A stretch of DNA of 5,643 nucleotides, from the NCBI GenBank assembly GCA_035572335.1, contig DATNAW010000241.1, forward strand, positions 1 to 5,643, read 5' to 3'. This DNA is from 66-474 sp035572335. Lineage in GTDB: Bacteria; Pseudomonadota; Gammaproteobacteria; Xanthomonadales; Rhodanobacteraceae. Every line of letters starts with the position of its first letter. Positions within the stretch are counted from its first letter, which is position 1. The position numbers and the translations under genes were made by a program. The notes beneath the pieces are model-generated. The model ran no database searches. It saw nothing but the letters and a program-made list of their open reading frames with translations, and was not told the origin of the DNA. Shown piece after piece: positions 1 to 5,643 of this stretch.

Positions 1-824
1 TGGACCGAACGCAGCGCCTGCTGCGCATCGCCGCCTTCGCGCAACCGCGCGTGCAGTGTGGCCATGCGCGATCCGGACGCGATCTGCCAGACGTGCAGGT
101 GATGGACTTCGGCAATCGCGGGATCGGCCGTGGCCAGCGCCGTGCGGATTTCCTCGGGCGCGACGCCCTCCGGCACGCCTTCCAGCAGGATGTGCGAAGA
201 GCGTTTCAGCAGCACGAACGCGCCCCGCAGGATCAGCAGCGACACCAGCAGCGACAACGCGGGGTCGGCCCACTCCCAGCCGAGATAGCGCACCAGCAAG
301 GCTGCGAGCACGGTGGCGACGGAACCGAGCAGGTCACCCAGCACATGCAGGCGCGCACCCGCGGTGTTGAGGTTTTCGTGGTCATGGTCGTGCAGGCTGC
401 GCAGCACGATCGCGTTCACGGCGAGGCCGATCACGGCCACGACCAGCATCACGCCCGACTGGATGTGGAGGCTGTCGAGCGCCATCAGGCGCCGGATGGC
501 CTCGTAGACGATGCCGGCGACCAGCAGCAACTGCACCAGCGCATTGACGAAGCCGGCCAGCACTTCCATGCGCGCGTAGCCGAAACTGCGGCGCGCGTCG
601 GCCGGTTTCAGCGCGTACACCGCCGCGGCCCAGGCCAGCGCCAACGCGCCTGCATCCACCAGCATGTGCGCCGCATCGGCGAGCAACGCCAGCGAGCCGG
701 ACCACCAGCCGCCCAGCGCTTCGACAACGAGCATCAAACAGGTCAGTGCGAACGCGAACGCCAGCCGTCCGCGGCCGCCGCCATGGGCATGCTCGTGCGC
801 GTGATCGTGGTGCGGATGTGGCAT
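1..824 (-). CDS. Cation diffusion facilitator (CDF) zinc exporter, CzcD/ZitB-like; C-terminus beyond window
   Basis: An inner-membrane proton-coupled antiporter that moves Zn(II), possibly also Cd/Co, from cytoplasm to periplasm. 274 residues are visible; CzcD-type proteins have about 300, so roughly the last 30 are lost past the left edge. Residues 3-14 are His-rich (seven His in HPHHDHAHEHAH). Six hydrophobic segments follow at roughly 20-200. The transport site is visible as H53xxxD57 (AHMLVD) in TM2 and H160xxxD164 (HVLGD) in TM5, the HD/HD pattern of zinc-type CDFs. A second His cluster, HDHDH (145-149), lies in the cytoplasmic TM4-TM5 loop. The cytoplasmic C-terminal domain begins near 208 with LLEGVP (213-218) and HHLHVW (241-246). 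The ATG at 824 is the only plausible start, because an in-frame TAA lies at 854-852 with no other initiator between. It starts 35 nt after the MerC gene with no clear promoter or strong ribosome binding site, so co-transcription is likely. Confidence 0.95.
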   Translation of the reverse strand, partial: MPHPHHDHAHEHAHGGGRGRLAFAFALTCLMLVVEALGGWWSGSLALLADAAHMLVDAGALALAWAAAVYALKPADARRSFGYARMEVLAGFVNALVQLLLVAGIVYEAIRRLMALDSLHIQSGVMLVVAVIGLAVNAIVLRSLHDHDHENLNTAGARLHVLGDLLGSVATVLAALLVRYLGWEWADPALSLLVSLLILRGAFVLLKRSSHILLEGVPEGVAPEEIRTALATADPAIAEVHHLHVWQIASGSRMATLHARLREGGDAQQALRSV

Positions 825-859
825 GCGCGCAGCGTAAGGCTCGCGCCGCGGTTACACAA

Positions 860-1351
860 TTACGCGTGGGCGCAGCTTGTGGTGTGTCGGTGCGCCAGCA
901 CCAGGTTCGTGACATGCGCGCTGGCGACCAGCACGCCACCCGCGACGACGCTGGCGGTATGCACCAGCACGTGCGCGTCGAGGTCGATGGCAATGCCGAA
1001 CAGCAACAGCGCGATGCCCGGAACCATCAGGAACAGCGCGTGCGGACGCCGGTGACGGCGGTACGCAACCAGGATGCTGGCGCTGGCCAGCGTCGCCGCG
1101 CAGACCACGAAGATCCGTTCGAAAGTGTGTCCGGCCAGGAATTCCAGCCCGATCAAGGGCAGCAGCGCCAACACGAAGGGCAGCAGCGCGCAGTGCACCG
1201 CACACAACAGCGAGGCGGTGGCGCCGACGCGATCGACCAGCGTGGGGAAACGCTGCGGCGTCGTCGGCGGCACCGGGAGCGTTGCGGGAGCAGTGTGGAG
1301 GAGCGGCATTTCCATGCTGTCTGCGGTCGGAGGCGCGAAGCGTGACGTCAT
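860..1351 (-). CDS. MerC-domain inner-membrane protein, putative metal transporter
   Basis: A small membrane protein of the MerC fold (mercury-resistance transporter family). The longest frame gives 163 residues with four hydrophobic segments at about 43-66, 77-97, 105-124 and 131-153. The family signature is the Cys/His pair in the first helix, C50-A-V-H53-C54 (SLLCAVHCALLP). A further conserved-looking stretch, ASAHVTN (143-149), lies in the last helix, followed by a His/Cys tail (HRHTTSCAHA). No other mer gene is present, and the neighbours are zur and a zinc exporter, so zinc or related metal handling is more likely than mercury resistance; this is inference. The extent given is the longest open frame. 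The predicted promoter starts transcription about 2 nt before M1, so translation may really begin at M13 (1315) or M15 (1309). Neither internal start has a strong Shine-Dalgarno sequence. Confidence 0.85.
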   Translation of the reverse strand: MTSRFAPPTADSMEMPLLHTAPATLPVPPTTPQRFPTLVDRVGATASLLCAVHCALLPFVLALLPLIGLEFLAGHTFERIFVVCAATLASASILVAYRRHRRPHALFLMVPGIALLLFGIAIDLDAHVLVHTASVVAGGVLVASAHVTNLVLAHRHTTSCAHA

Positions 1352-1372
1352 TTCGATACATTATAACATCAC
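1350..1372 (-). promoter_or_regulatory. Candidate Zur operator (one strong half-site)
   Basis: Read on the minus strand, this 23-mer was compared by eye with the remembered gammaproteobacterial Zur consensus (GAAATGTTATA, one base, TATAACATTTC). The upstream half, GTGATGTTATA, matches at 9 of 11 positions; the downstream half, TGTATCGAAAT, at only 4 of 11. It is strikingly AT-rich in a GC-rich window, overlaps the predicted -10 of the MerC gene, and lies just downstream of zur. Part of its resemblance comes from sharing the TATAAT hexamer, so the operator call is moderate. If used, Zn-loaded Zur would block RNA polymerase here. Confidence 0.5.
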
Positions 1373-1388
1373 GCGAACCATCTTTGAA
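1360..1388 (-). promoter_or_regulatory. Sigma70-type promoter for the MerC gene (and probably the CDF exporter)
   Basis: On the minus strand, -35 TTCAAA (1388-1383, 4/6 match to TTGACA) is separated by exactly 17 bp from a perfect -10 TATAAT (1365-1360). Transcription would start near 1354-1352. This is the best promoter visible in the window. No terminator or second promoter is seen between the MerC and exporter genes, so the transcript probably carries both. Confidence 0.5.
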
Positions 1389-1472
1389 TGACCCGCAGGT
1401 GACTGTCGCAGCGGCGTCCCCCAAGCCTTTCCCTGTTTCCCGAAGAGGGCCGTGGACGCGGCGCCGTCGGCG

Positions 1473-1952
1473 TCAGGCGTGACTGCAAACCTTGCACACG
1501 CCGTGCACTTCCAGCGTCTGCGCCTTGGCGCGGAAACCGAATCCTCGCGCCTGTTGCTCGATCAGCTTGGCGATCGCGCCTTCGTCGCACACTTCGGTCG
1601 CGTTCTCGCACTGGTCGCAGATCAGGAACGGAACCTGGTGCGCTTCGGCGGGATGCTGGCAGAACACGAAGGCGTTGATGGATTCGAGCTTGTGTATGAA
1701 TCCGTTTTCGAGCAGGAAATCGAGCGCGCGATAAACCGTGGGCGGCGCGGCGCCGGCGTGGCTGTCGCGCAGCGATTCAAGCAGGTCGTACGCTTTCACC
1801 GGCTTGCGTGCCTTCGCGACCAGCTCCAGCACTTCGCGACGCAGCGGCGTGAGGCGCAAACCGCGCGACGTGCACTCACGCTCCACCTCGCGCACGATGC
1901 CGGCGGCATCGTGGTGATGGTGGTGCGAAACCTTGCGTGCTGAGGCGGCCAT
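1473..1952 (-). CDS. zur: Zinc uptake regulator Zur (Fur family)
   Basis: A cytoplasmic dimeric repressor that binds DNA when loaded with Zn(II) and shuts off zinc-uptake genes. The protein has 159 residues, near the usual family length. The winged helix spans about 18-90, with APPTVYRALDFLLENGF (69-85) almost identical to E. coli Zur. The structural zinc site is seen as C112xxC115 and C153xxC156. Ligands aligning with the E. coli regulatory site are H87, C98, H105 and E120. HQVPFLICDQC (105-115) separates it from Fur, PerR and Nur. Residues 10-14 are five consecutive His, absent from E. coli Zur as I recall it. ATG 1952 is the first in-frame start, with an in-frame TAG 12 nt upstream (1964-1962). 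The MerC gene follows 121 bp downstream on the same strand, preceded by a possible Zur site, so zur likely controls its neighbours. Confidence 0.94.
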   Translation of the reverse strand: MAASARKVSHHHHHDAAGIVREVERECTSRGLRLTPLRREVLELVAKARKPVKAYDLLESLRDSHAGAAPPTVYRALDFLLENGFIHKLESINAFVFCQHPAEAHQVPFLICDQCENATEVCDEGAIAKLIEQQARGFGFRAKAQTLEVHGVCKVCSHA

Positions 1953-1994
1953 GGCGGCATTCTAGCGCTCGCGCCGAAATGCGCGGCGATGCCA

Positions 1995-2024
1995 CTTATG
2001 TCAGGGCGGATGCAGCGATTGCAA
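1995..2024 (-). promoter_or_regulatory. Possible weak zur promoter
   Basis: In the 83-bp gap before zur, the minus strand reads TTGCAA (2024-2019), an 18-bp spacer, then CATAAG (2000-1995), each hexamer matching sigma70 consensus at 4 of 6 positions. Transcription would start about 35 nt before the zur ATG. Alternatively zur is read through from gltX and the small membrane-protein gene, since no terminator is evident in this gap. The call is weak. Confidence 0.25.
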
Positions 2025-2035
2025 GCGTTGGTCGG

Positions 2036-2341
2036 TCAGGCGATCCTTCGTTCGGGCGCTTGGCGTTGATCGAGCCGCCGCCGCGCCGGGCCGTAGCGCC
2101 CCGGCGGCAATGCCCACAACGCCGCCCACGCGATCGGCCCCACCACCACGCCGAGTGCGATGCCCAGGGCGATCCTTCCGCGCCACCAGCCGATCAAGGC
2201 ACCCACGATCGCGCACCCGATCGTGAACCAGATCAGCGGCCACCACGGTATGAGCAGCAGCATGTTGTGGAACAACCGCCAGAACGCGCCGGGGGTGCCC
2301 GGGTCGACGCCTTGCAGGAGTTTTTGCAGCAGCGCGTTCAC
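2036..2341 (-). CDS. Small two-helix membrane protein of unknown function, coupled to gltX
   Basis: I do not recognise a family. The 101-residue product has an amphipathic N-terminus (MNALLQKLLQ), a first hydrophobic segment at about 27-53 containing two WW pairs (IPWWPLIW and GWWRGR), a second at about 57-78 rich in Ala, Gly and Val, and a very basic, Arg-rich tail (81-101) that should stay in the cytoplasm. The start is GTG at 2341: gltX ends in TGA at 2345-2343, then one base, then GTG. The overlapping ATG at 2343 is followed at once by a stop, so it cannot be used. The 1-nt spacing implies translation coupled to gltX. The hydrophobic pattern is too regular for a chance frame, but nothing shows a function; a link to tRNA charging is not implied. 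Confidence 0.7.
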   Translation of the reverse strand: MNALLQKLLQGVDPGTPGAFWRLFHNMLLLIPWWPLIWFTIGCAIVGALIGWWRGRIALGIALGVVVGPIAWAALWALPPGRYGPARRRLDQRQAPERRIA

Positions 2342-2342
2342 A

Positions 2343-3749
2343 TCAGGTGTCGGTGCGCGCGATCGCGTCGTCGATGCGTTTCAACGCAACGTCGCGGCCC
2401 GCAAGGTACACGGTGTCTTCGATCGACGGCGAAACCGCGGTGCCGGTCATCGCGACGCGCAGCGGCTGCGCGACCTTGCCCATGCCGATGCCGCGCTCGG
2501 TCGCGACTTCGGCGACCAGCGCATGAATGTCGGCGGGTTGCCACGCGGGCAGCGCCACGAGCTTGGCGTGCATTGCACGGAGCACGTCGGCGGCACCGTC
2601 GGCCTGCAAGTGCTTCTTCACCGCCCTGTCGTCCCACGCTTCGATTGGCGCGTACCAGATGCGCGCCTGCTCGGCCATGGCCTTCAAGGTTTGCACGCGT
2701 TCGCGCAAGGCGATGACCACGTCCACGGGGCAAGGACCGCCGGCGGACGGATCGATCCCCATGCGATTCAGGTGCCACGCCAATTCACGTGCAATGTCCA
2801 GCGGGTTGTCGGTCTTGAGGTAATGCTGGTTGAGCCAACCCAGCTTGGCGAAGTCGAAGCGCGCGGCGGAATGGTTGACGTTGCCGATGTCGAACAGGTC
2901 GATCATTTCCTTGATCGAGAAGACTTCCTGGTCACCGTGCGACCAGCCGAGCCGCACCAGGTAATTCAAGAGCGCGTGCGGCAAATAGCCGTCTTCGCGA
3001 TACTGCATTACGCCGACAGCGCCATGGCGCTTGGAAAGCTTCTGGCCGTCCGGCCCAAGGATCATCGGCAGGTGCGCGAACGTCGGCACCGGCGTGCCCA
3101 ATGCCTCATACAGGTTGATCTGCCGCGGCGTGTTGTTGACGTGGTCGTCGCCACGGATCACCTCGGTGATGCCCATGTCGATGTCGTCCACTACAACTGC
3201 GAAGTTGTAGGTGGGAAACCCATCCGAACGCAGCATCACGAAGTCGTCGAGTTCGGCATTGGCCCATTCGACGCGGCCCTTGATCTTGTCGTCGAACACC
3301 ACCGACCCCGCTTGCGGATTCCTGAAGCGCAGCACGCGGTTCGGATCGTCGCGATACGGCAGGTTTGCGTCGCGCGCACGGCCGTCGTAGCGCGGCTTTT
3401 CGCCACGCTCCTTCATCGCGGCGCGCATCGCGTCGAGTTCTTCCTTCGATTCGTAGGCCCAGTAGGCCTTGCCCGCGTCGTGCAACTGCTGCGCGACTTC
3501 GCGGTAACGCTCCATCCGTTGCATCTGGTAGAACGGGCCCTCGTCGGGATCCAAGCCCAGCCAGTGCATGCCGTCGAGGATGGCCTGCACCGCCGCGTCG
3601 GTAGAGCGTTCGCGATCGGTGTCCTCGATGCGCAGGATGAATTGCCCGCCGCGATGGTGAGCTTCCAGCCAGCAGTACAACGCCGTGCGCGCACCGCCGA
3701 TGTGCAGGAAGCCGGTCGGGCTGGGCGCGAAGCGGGTGCGGAACGTCAT
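2343..3749 (-). CDS. gltX: Glutamate--tRNA ligase (GluRS)
   Basis: A cytoplasmic class I aminoacyl-tRNA synthetase that attaches glutamate to tRNA-Glu using ATP, for protein synthesis and as the substrate for tetrapyrrole synthesis. It has 468 residues, the normal length. The Rossmann fold opens with TRFAPSPTGFLHIGGAR (5-21), containing the HIGH-type motif H16-I-G-G. The KMSKS-type loop is K237-L-S-K-R241, followed by HGAVGV. The tRNA-contacting and anticodon-binding helical domains fill about 250-468. All four zinc ligands known in E. coli GluRS (C98, C100, C125, H127) are replaced (A98, E100, A125, D127) while EKPRYDGRAR around them is kept, so this is a zinc-free form. The N-terminus MTFRTRFAPSPTG fits the family start exactly, although no good Shine-Dalgarno sequence precedes it. 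The gene is divergent from the ABC transporter gene and coupled to the small downstream gene. Confidence 0.98.
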   Translation of the reverse strand: MTFRTRFAPSPTGFLHIGGARTALYCWLEAHHRGGQFILRIEDTDRERSTDAAVQAILDGMHWLGLDPDEGPFYQMQRMERYREVAQQLHDAGKAYWAYESKEELDAMRAAMKERGEKPRYDGRARDANLPYRDDPNRVLRFRNPQAGSVVFDDKIKGRVEWANAELDDFVMLRSDGFPTYNFAVVVDDIDMGITEVIRGDDHVNNTPRQINLYEALGTPVPTFAHLPMILGPDGQKLSKRHGAVGVMQYREDGYLPHALLNYLVRLGWSHGDQEVFSIKEMIDLFDIGNVNHSAARFDFAKLGWLNQHYLKTDNPLDIARELAWHLNRMGIDPSAGGPCPVDVVIALRERVQTLKAMAEQARIWYAPIEAWDDRAVKKHLQADGAADVLRAMHAKLVALPAWQPADIHALVAEVATERGIGMGKVAQPLRVAMTGTAVSPSIEDTVYLAGRDVALKRIDDAIARTDT

Positions 3750-3783
3750 GGCGAAAGGCTGTCGTGGAAACGCGAAAGTTTAG

Positions 3784-3807
3784 CGGATCGGGCTGGAAGC
3801 CCGGCCG
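3784..3807. repeat. Inverted repeat (hairpin) between gltX and the ABC transporter gene
   Basis: CGGGCT and AGCCCG flank a 3-nt GGA at 3789-3803, a perfect 6-bp stem. The stem can extend through an internal loop by CGG (3784-3786) pairing with CCG (3805-3807). It sits in the 79-bp divergent intergenic region, 35-58 nt before gltX and 22-45 nt before the transporter start. No T-tract follows on either strand, so it is not a typical terminator. A leader hairpin or protein-binding dyad is possible, but short GC-rich dyads also arise by chance. Confidence 0.4.
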
Positions 3808-3828
3808 CCGCGCCCCCATGATTCGTCC

Positions 3829-5643
3829 ATGGCCAATCCGCAGCAGCCCAACGACGCCGCCAAACCCAAGCCGGCGGTGACCCCGCACGCGACCGCCGCG
3901 CCGCGCAACGAGCATGCGCGTGCCACGACGTCGGAGACGTCGGGCGCATCGCCGGCAACGGTCCCCGGGAACGTCCGCGCCGGCAGCGGCACACTGCGGG
4001 TGCTGGCGATGCTGTGGCCGTACATCCGCGGTTTCCCCGTGCGCATGACGATCGCCGCGGCGCTGCTGGTGATCGCCAAGATGGCGACGGTGTACGTGCC
4101 GATCGCGTTCAAGGACATCGTCAACCATCTCGATCCGCGCATCGCAGCGCTCACCGTGCCGATCGCGCTGATCGCGCTGTACGGCGTGCTGCGCCTGATC
4201 GGCGCGCTGTTCGGGCAGTTGCGCGACACCGTGTTCGAACGGGTCAGCCAGCGCGCGATGCGCGCGTCGGGACTGGATGCTTTCCGGCACCTGCACCAGC
4301 TGTCGTTGCGCTTCCACCTCGATCGCCACACCGGCGGCGTCGGCCGCGACATCTCACGCGGTACCCGCGGCGTGTACAACCTGCTCGGCTGGGTGGTGTT
4401 CAACATCGTGCCGACGATCTTCGAGATCGCGGTGGTGATCGCCTTCATGCTGCACGCGCTGGACTGGCGCTACGCGATCATCACGCTGGCCACGATGGCC
4501 ATCTACATCGCCGTGACCATCTGGATCACCGAATGGCGCACCGCCGGGGTGCGCGTGATGAACGAGGTCGAGAGTCTGGCCAACGCACGCGCGATCGACA
4601 GCCTGCTCAACTACGAGACGGTCAAGTATTTCGGCAACGAGGAGTTCGAGGCACGCCGCTACGACGCCGACCTGCGCCGCTACGAAGACGCCGCGGTGAA
4701 AACCGAAAGCTCGCTGGCTGTCCTGAACGGTGCGCAGGCGCTGGTGATCGCGATCGGCGTGACCGTGCTGATGGCGATGGCTGCATCCGAAGTCGTTGCA
4801 CTGAAGCTTTCGGTCGGTGACATCGTGATGGTGAACGGCTGGCTGCTGCAGCTCGCGATCCCGCTCAACATGCTCGGCTTCACCTGGCGCCAGATCAAGC
4901 AGGGCGTGATCGACATGGAACACATGTTCGCGCTGCTGGACGAACACGCCGAAGTGCAGGACGCGCCGGGCGCGAAGCCGCTCGCGGCGCGCGGAGGCGA
5001 GGTGCGTTTCGAGCACGTGTCGTTCCGCTACAACCCGGATCGCGCGATCCTCGATGACATCGACTTCACGATTCCTGCGGGCAAGACGCTGGCCGTGGTC
5101 GGCGAAACCGGCGCGGGCAAGTCGACACTGTCGCGCCTGCTGTTCCGCTTCTACGACGTCAGCGGCGGACGCATCACCATCGACGGCCAGGACATCCGCG
5201 ACGTGACGCAGGAATCGCTGCGCGCGGCGATCGGCATCGTGCCGCAGGACACGGTGCTGTTCAACGACACCATTTATTACAACATCGCCTACGGTCGCAC
5301 CGGTGCCAGCCGCGACGAAGTCGAAGCCGCGGCGCGCGCCGCGCACATCCACGACTTCGTGCTGTCGCTGCCGCAGGGCTACGAAACCACCGTCGGCGAG
5401 CGCGGCCTCAAATTGTCGGGCGGCGAGAAACAGCGTGTCGCGATCGCGCGCGCGCTGTTGAAGCACCCGGCGATCCTGGTGTTCGACGAAGCCACCAGCG
5501 CGCTCGACACGCGCACCGAAAAGATCATCCAGACCGAGCTGGCCGAGATCGCACGCGGACGCACCACGCTGATGGTCGCGCACCGGCTTTCCACCATCGT
5601 TGATGCCGACCAGATCCTGGTGCTGGACCGTGGCCGCGTGGTC
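3829..5643 (+). CDS. Atm1/ABCB7-type ABC half-transporter (TMD-NBD fusion); C-terminus beyond window
   Basis: A homodimeric inner-membrane ABC exporter of the Atm1 (mitochondrial ABCB7) class, whose members export glutathione-derived, sulfur- or metal-linked compounds and often confer heavy-metal tolerance. 605 residues are visible and the frame is still open; only a short tail should be missing. Residues 1-55 are a polar Ala/Pro/Thr-rich, probably disordered extension. The six-helix membrane domain spans about 65-365 and contains NYETVKYFGNE (261-271), a hallmark of this class, plus IPLNMLGFTWRQI near 344-356. The nucleotide-binding domain runs from 391: A-loop Y401, Walker A GETGAGKS (425-432), Q-loop Q473, signature LSGGEKQR (529-536), Walker B ILVFDE (549-554), D-loop SALD (557-560), H-loop H585. 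All catalytic residues are intact. ATG 3829 is chosen because an in-frame TAG lies at 3781 with no other ATG or GTG between; the Shine-Dalgarno is poor. Substrate cannot be read from sequence. Confidence 0.96.
   Translation, partial: MANPQQPNDAAKPKPAVTPHATAAPRNEHARATTSETSGASPATVPGNVRAGSGTLRVLAMLWPYIRGFPVRMTIAAALLVIAKMATVYVPIAFKDIVNHLDPRIAALTVPIALIALYGVLRLIGALFGQLRDTVFERVSQRAMRASGLDAFRHLHQLSLRFHLDRHTGGVGRDISRGTRGVYNLLGWVVFNIVPTIFEIAVVIAFMLHALDWRYAIITLATMAIYIAVTIWITEWRTAGVRVMNEVESLANARAIDSLLNYETVKYFGNEEFEARRYDADLRRYEDAAVKTESSLAVLNGAQALVIAIGVTVLMAMAASEVVALKLSVGDIVMVNGWLLQLAIPLNMLGFTWRQIKQGVIDMEHMFALLDEHAEVQDAPGAKPLAARGGEVRFEHVSFRYNPDRAILDDIDFTIPAGKTLAVVGETGAGKSTLSRLLFRFYDVSGGRITIDGQDIRDVTQESLRAAIGIVPQDTVLFNDTIYYNIAYGRTGASRDEVEAAARAAHIHDFVLSLPQGYETTVGERGLKLSGGEKQRVAIARALLKHPAILVFDEATSALDTRTEKIIQTELAEIARGRTTLMVAHRLSTIVDADQILVLDRGRVV

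Noticed and set aside
51..1055. A 334-codon plus-strand open frame over the exporter and MerC genes
   Set aside because: It runs across two real minus-strand genes and the gap between them, and is Gln/Arg/His-rich with no membrane segments or known motif.
860..1351. Mercury-resistance (mer) operon
   Set aside because: A MerC domain alone is not enough: there is no merR, merT, merP or merA, and the neighbours are zinc genes.
1389..1472. A possible terminator after zur (CGCC-GAC-GGCG at the zur stop)
   Set aside because: Only a 4-bp stem with no following T-tract on the minus strand; too weak to call, and common by chance at this GC content.
2160..3821. A 553-codon plus-strand open frame lying opposite gltX
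   Set aside because: It is exactly antisense to an unmistakable gltX, and its product is compositionally odd (His, Val and Arg rich) with no recognisable domain. Long antisense frames are common opposite genes with strong third-position GC bias.
3816..3832. CCATG...CATGG inverted repeat over the ABC transporter start codon
   Set aside because: Arms of only 5 bp with a 7-nt spacer, built from the common CCATGG-like start context; not distinguishable from chance.
3106..4329. A 407-codon minus-strand open frame spanning the gltX start and the ABC transporter N-terminus
   Set aside because: It overlaps gltX in another frame and the divergent ABC gene in antisense, and its sequence is low-complexity Arg/Ala/His.
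4354..5583. A 409-codon minus-strand open frame opposite the ABC transporter gene
   Set aside because: The plus strand encodes every ABC motif in order. The antisense product has the Arg/His/Asp/Gln-rich composition of a shadow frame.
1..5643. Mobile elements, CRISPR arrays, tRNA or rRNA genes, phage genes
   Set aside because: I saw no transposase, direct-repeat array, integrase, tRNA cloverleaf or rRNA signature on either strand; the gene density and even composition look like stable core chromosome.

Overview
The window is GC-rich, densely packed chromosomal DNA with almost no intergenic space. It most likely comes from a gammaproteobacterium. The zinc regulator closely resembles the enterobacterial Zur, the Shine-Dalgarno signals are weak, and the glutamyl-tRNA synthetase lacks zinc ligands. 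This would fit the Lysobacterales/Xanthomonadales (Rhodanobacter/Lysobacter-like), but the placement is an inference and no marker here proves it.

Left part (1-1952, all minus strand): a metal-homeostasis block. In transcription order it holds zur (1952-1473, zinc-responsive Fur-family regulator), a four-helix MerC-domain membrane protein (1351-860), and a cation diffusion facilitator zinc exporter (824 to beyond the left edge). The 121-bp gap between zur and the MerC gene carries a good sigma70-type promoter (TTCAAA-17 bp-TATAAT). Its -10 lies inside a sequence with one near-perfect Zur half-site, so Zur probably controls the MerC gene and, by read-through, perhaps the exporter as well.

Middle (2036-3749, minus strand): gltX, encoding glutamyl-tRNA synthetase. 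It is followed after 1 nt by a GTG-started gene for a 101-residue, two-helix membrane protein of unknown function, a spacing that suggests translational coupling.

Right part (3829-5643, plus strand): divergent from gltX across 79 bp, an Atm1/ABCB7-type ABC half-transporter runs off the right edge. All its nucleotide-binding motifs are visible. This family exports glutathione-linked or metal/sulfur-linked substrates and often gives heavy-metal tolerance.

Five of the six genes belong to well-known families. No unknown multi-gene system is evident. The most interesting points are the apparent placement of a zinc exporter downstream of a Zur-type operator, the MerC/Zur pairing, the concentration of His-rich segments in Zur and the exporter, and the loss of all four zinc ligands in GltX.
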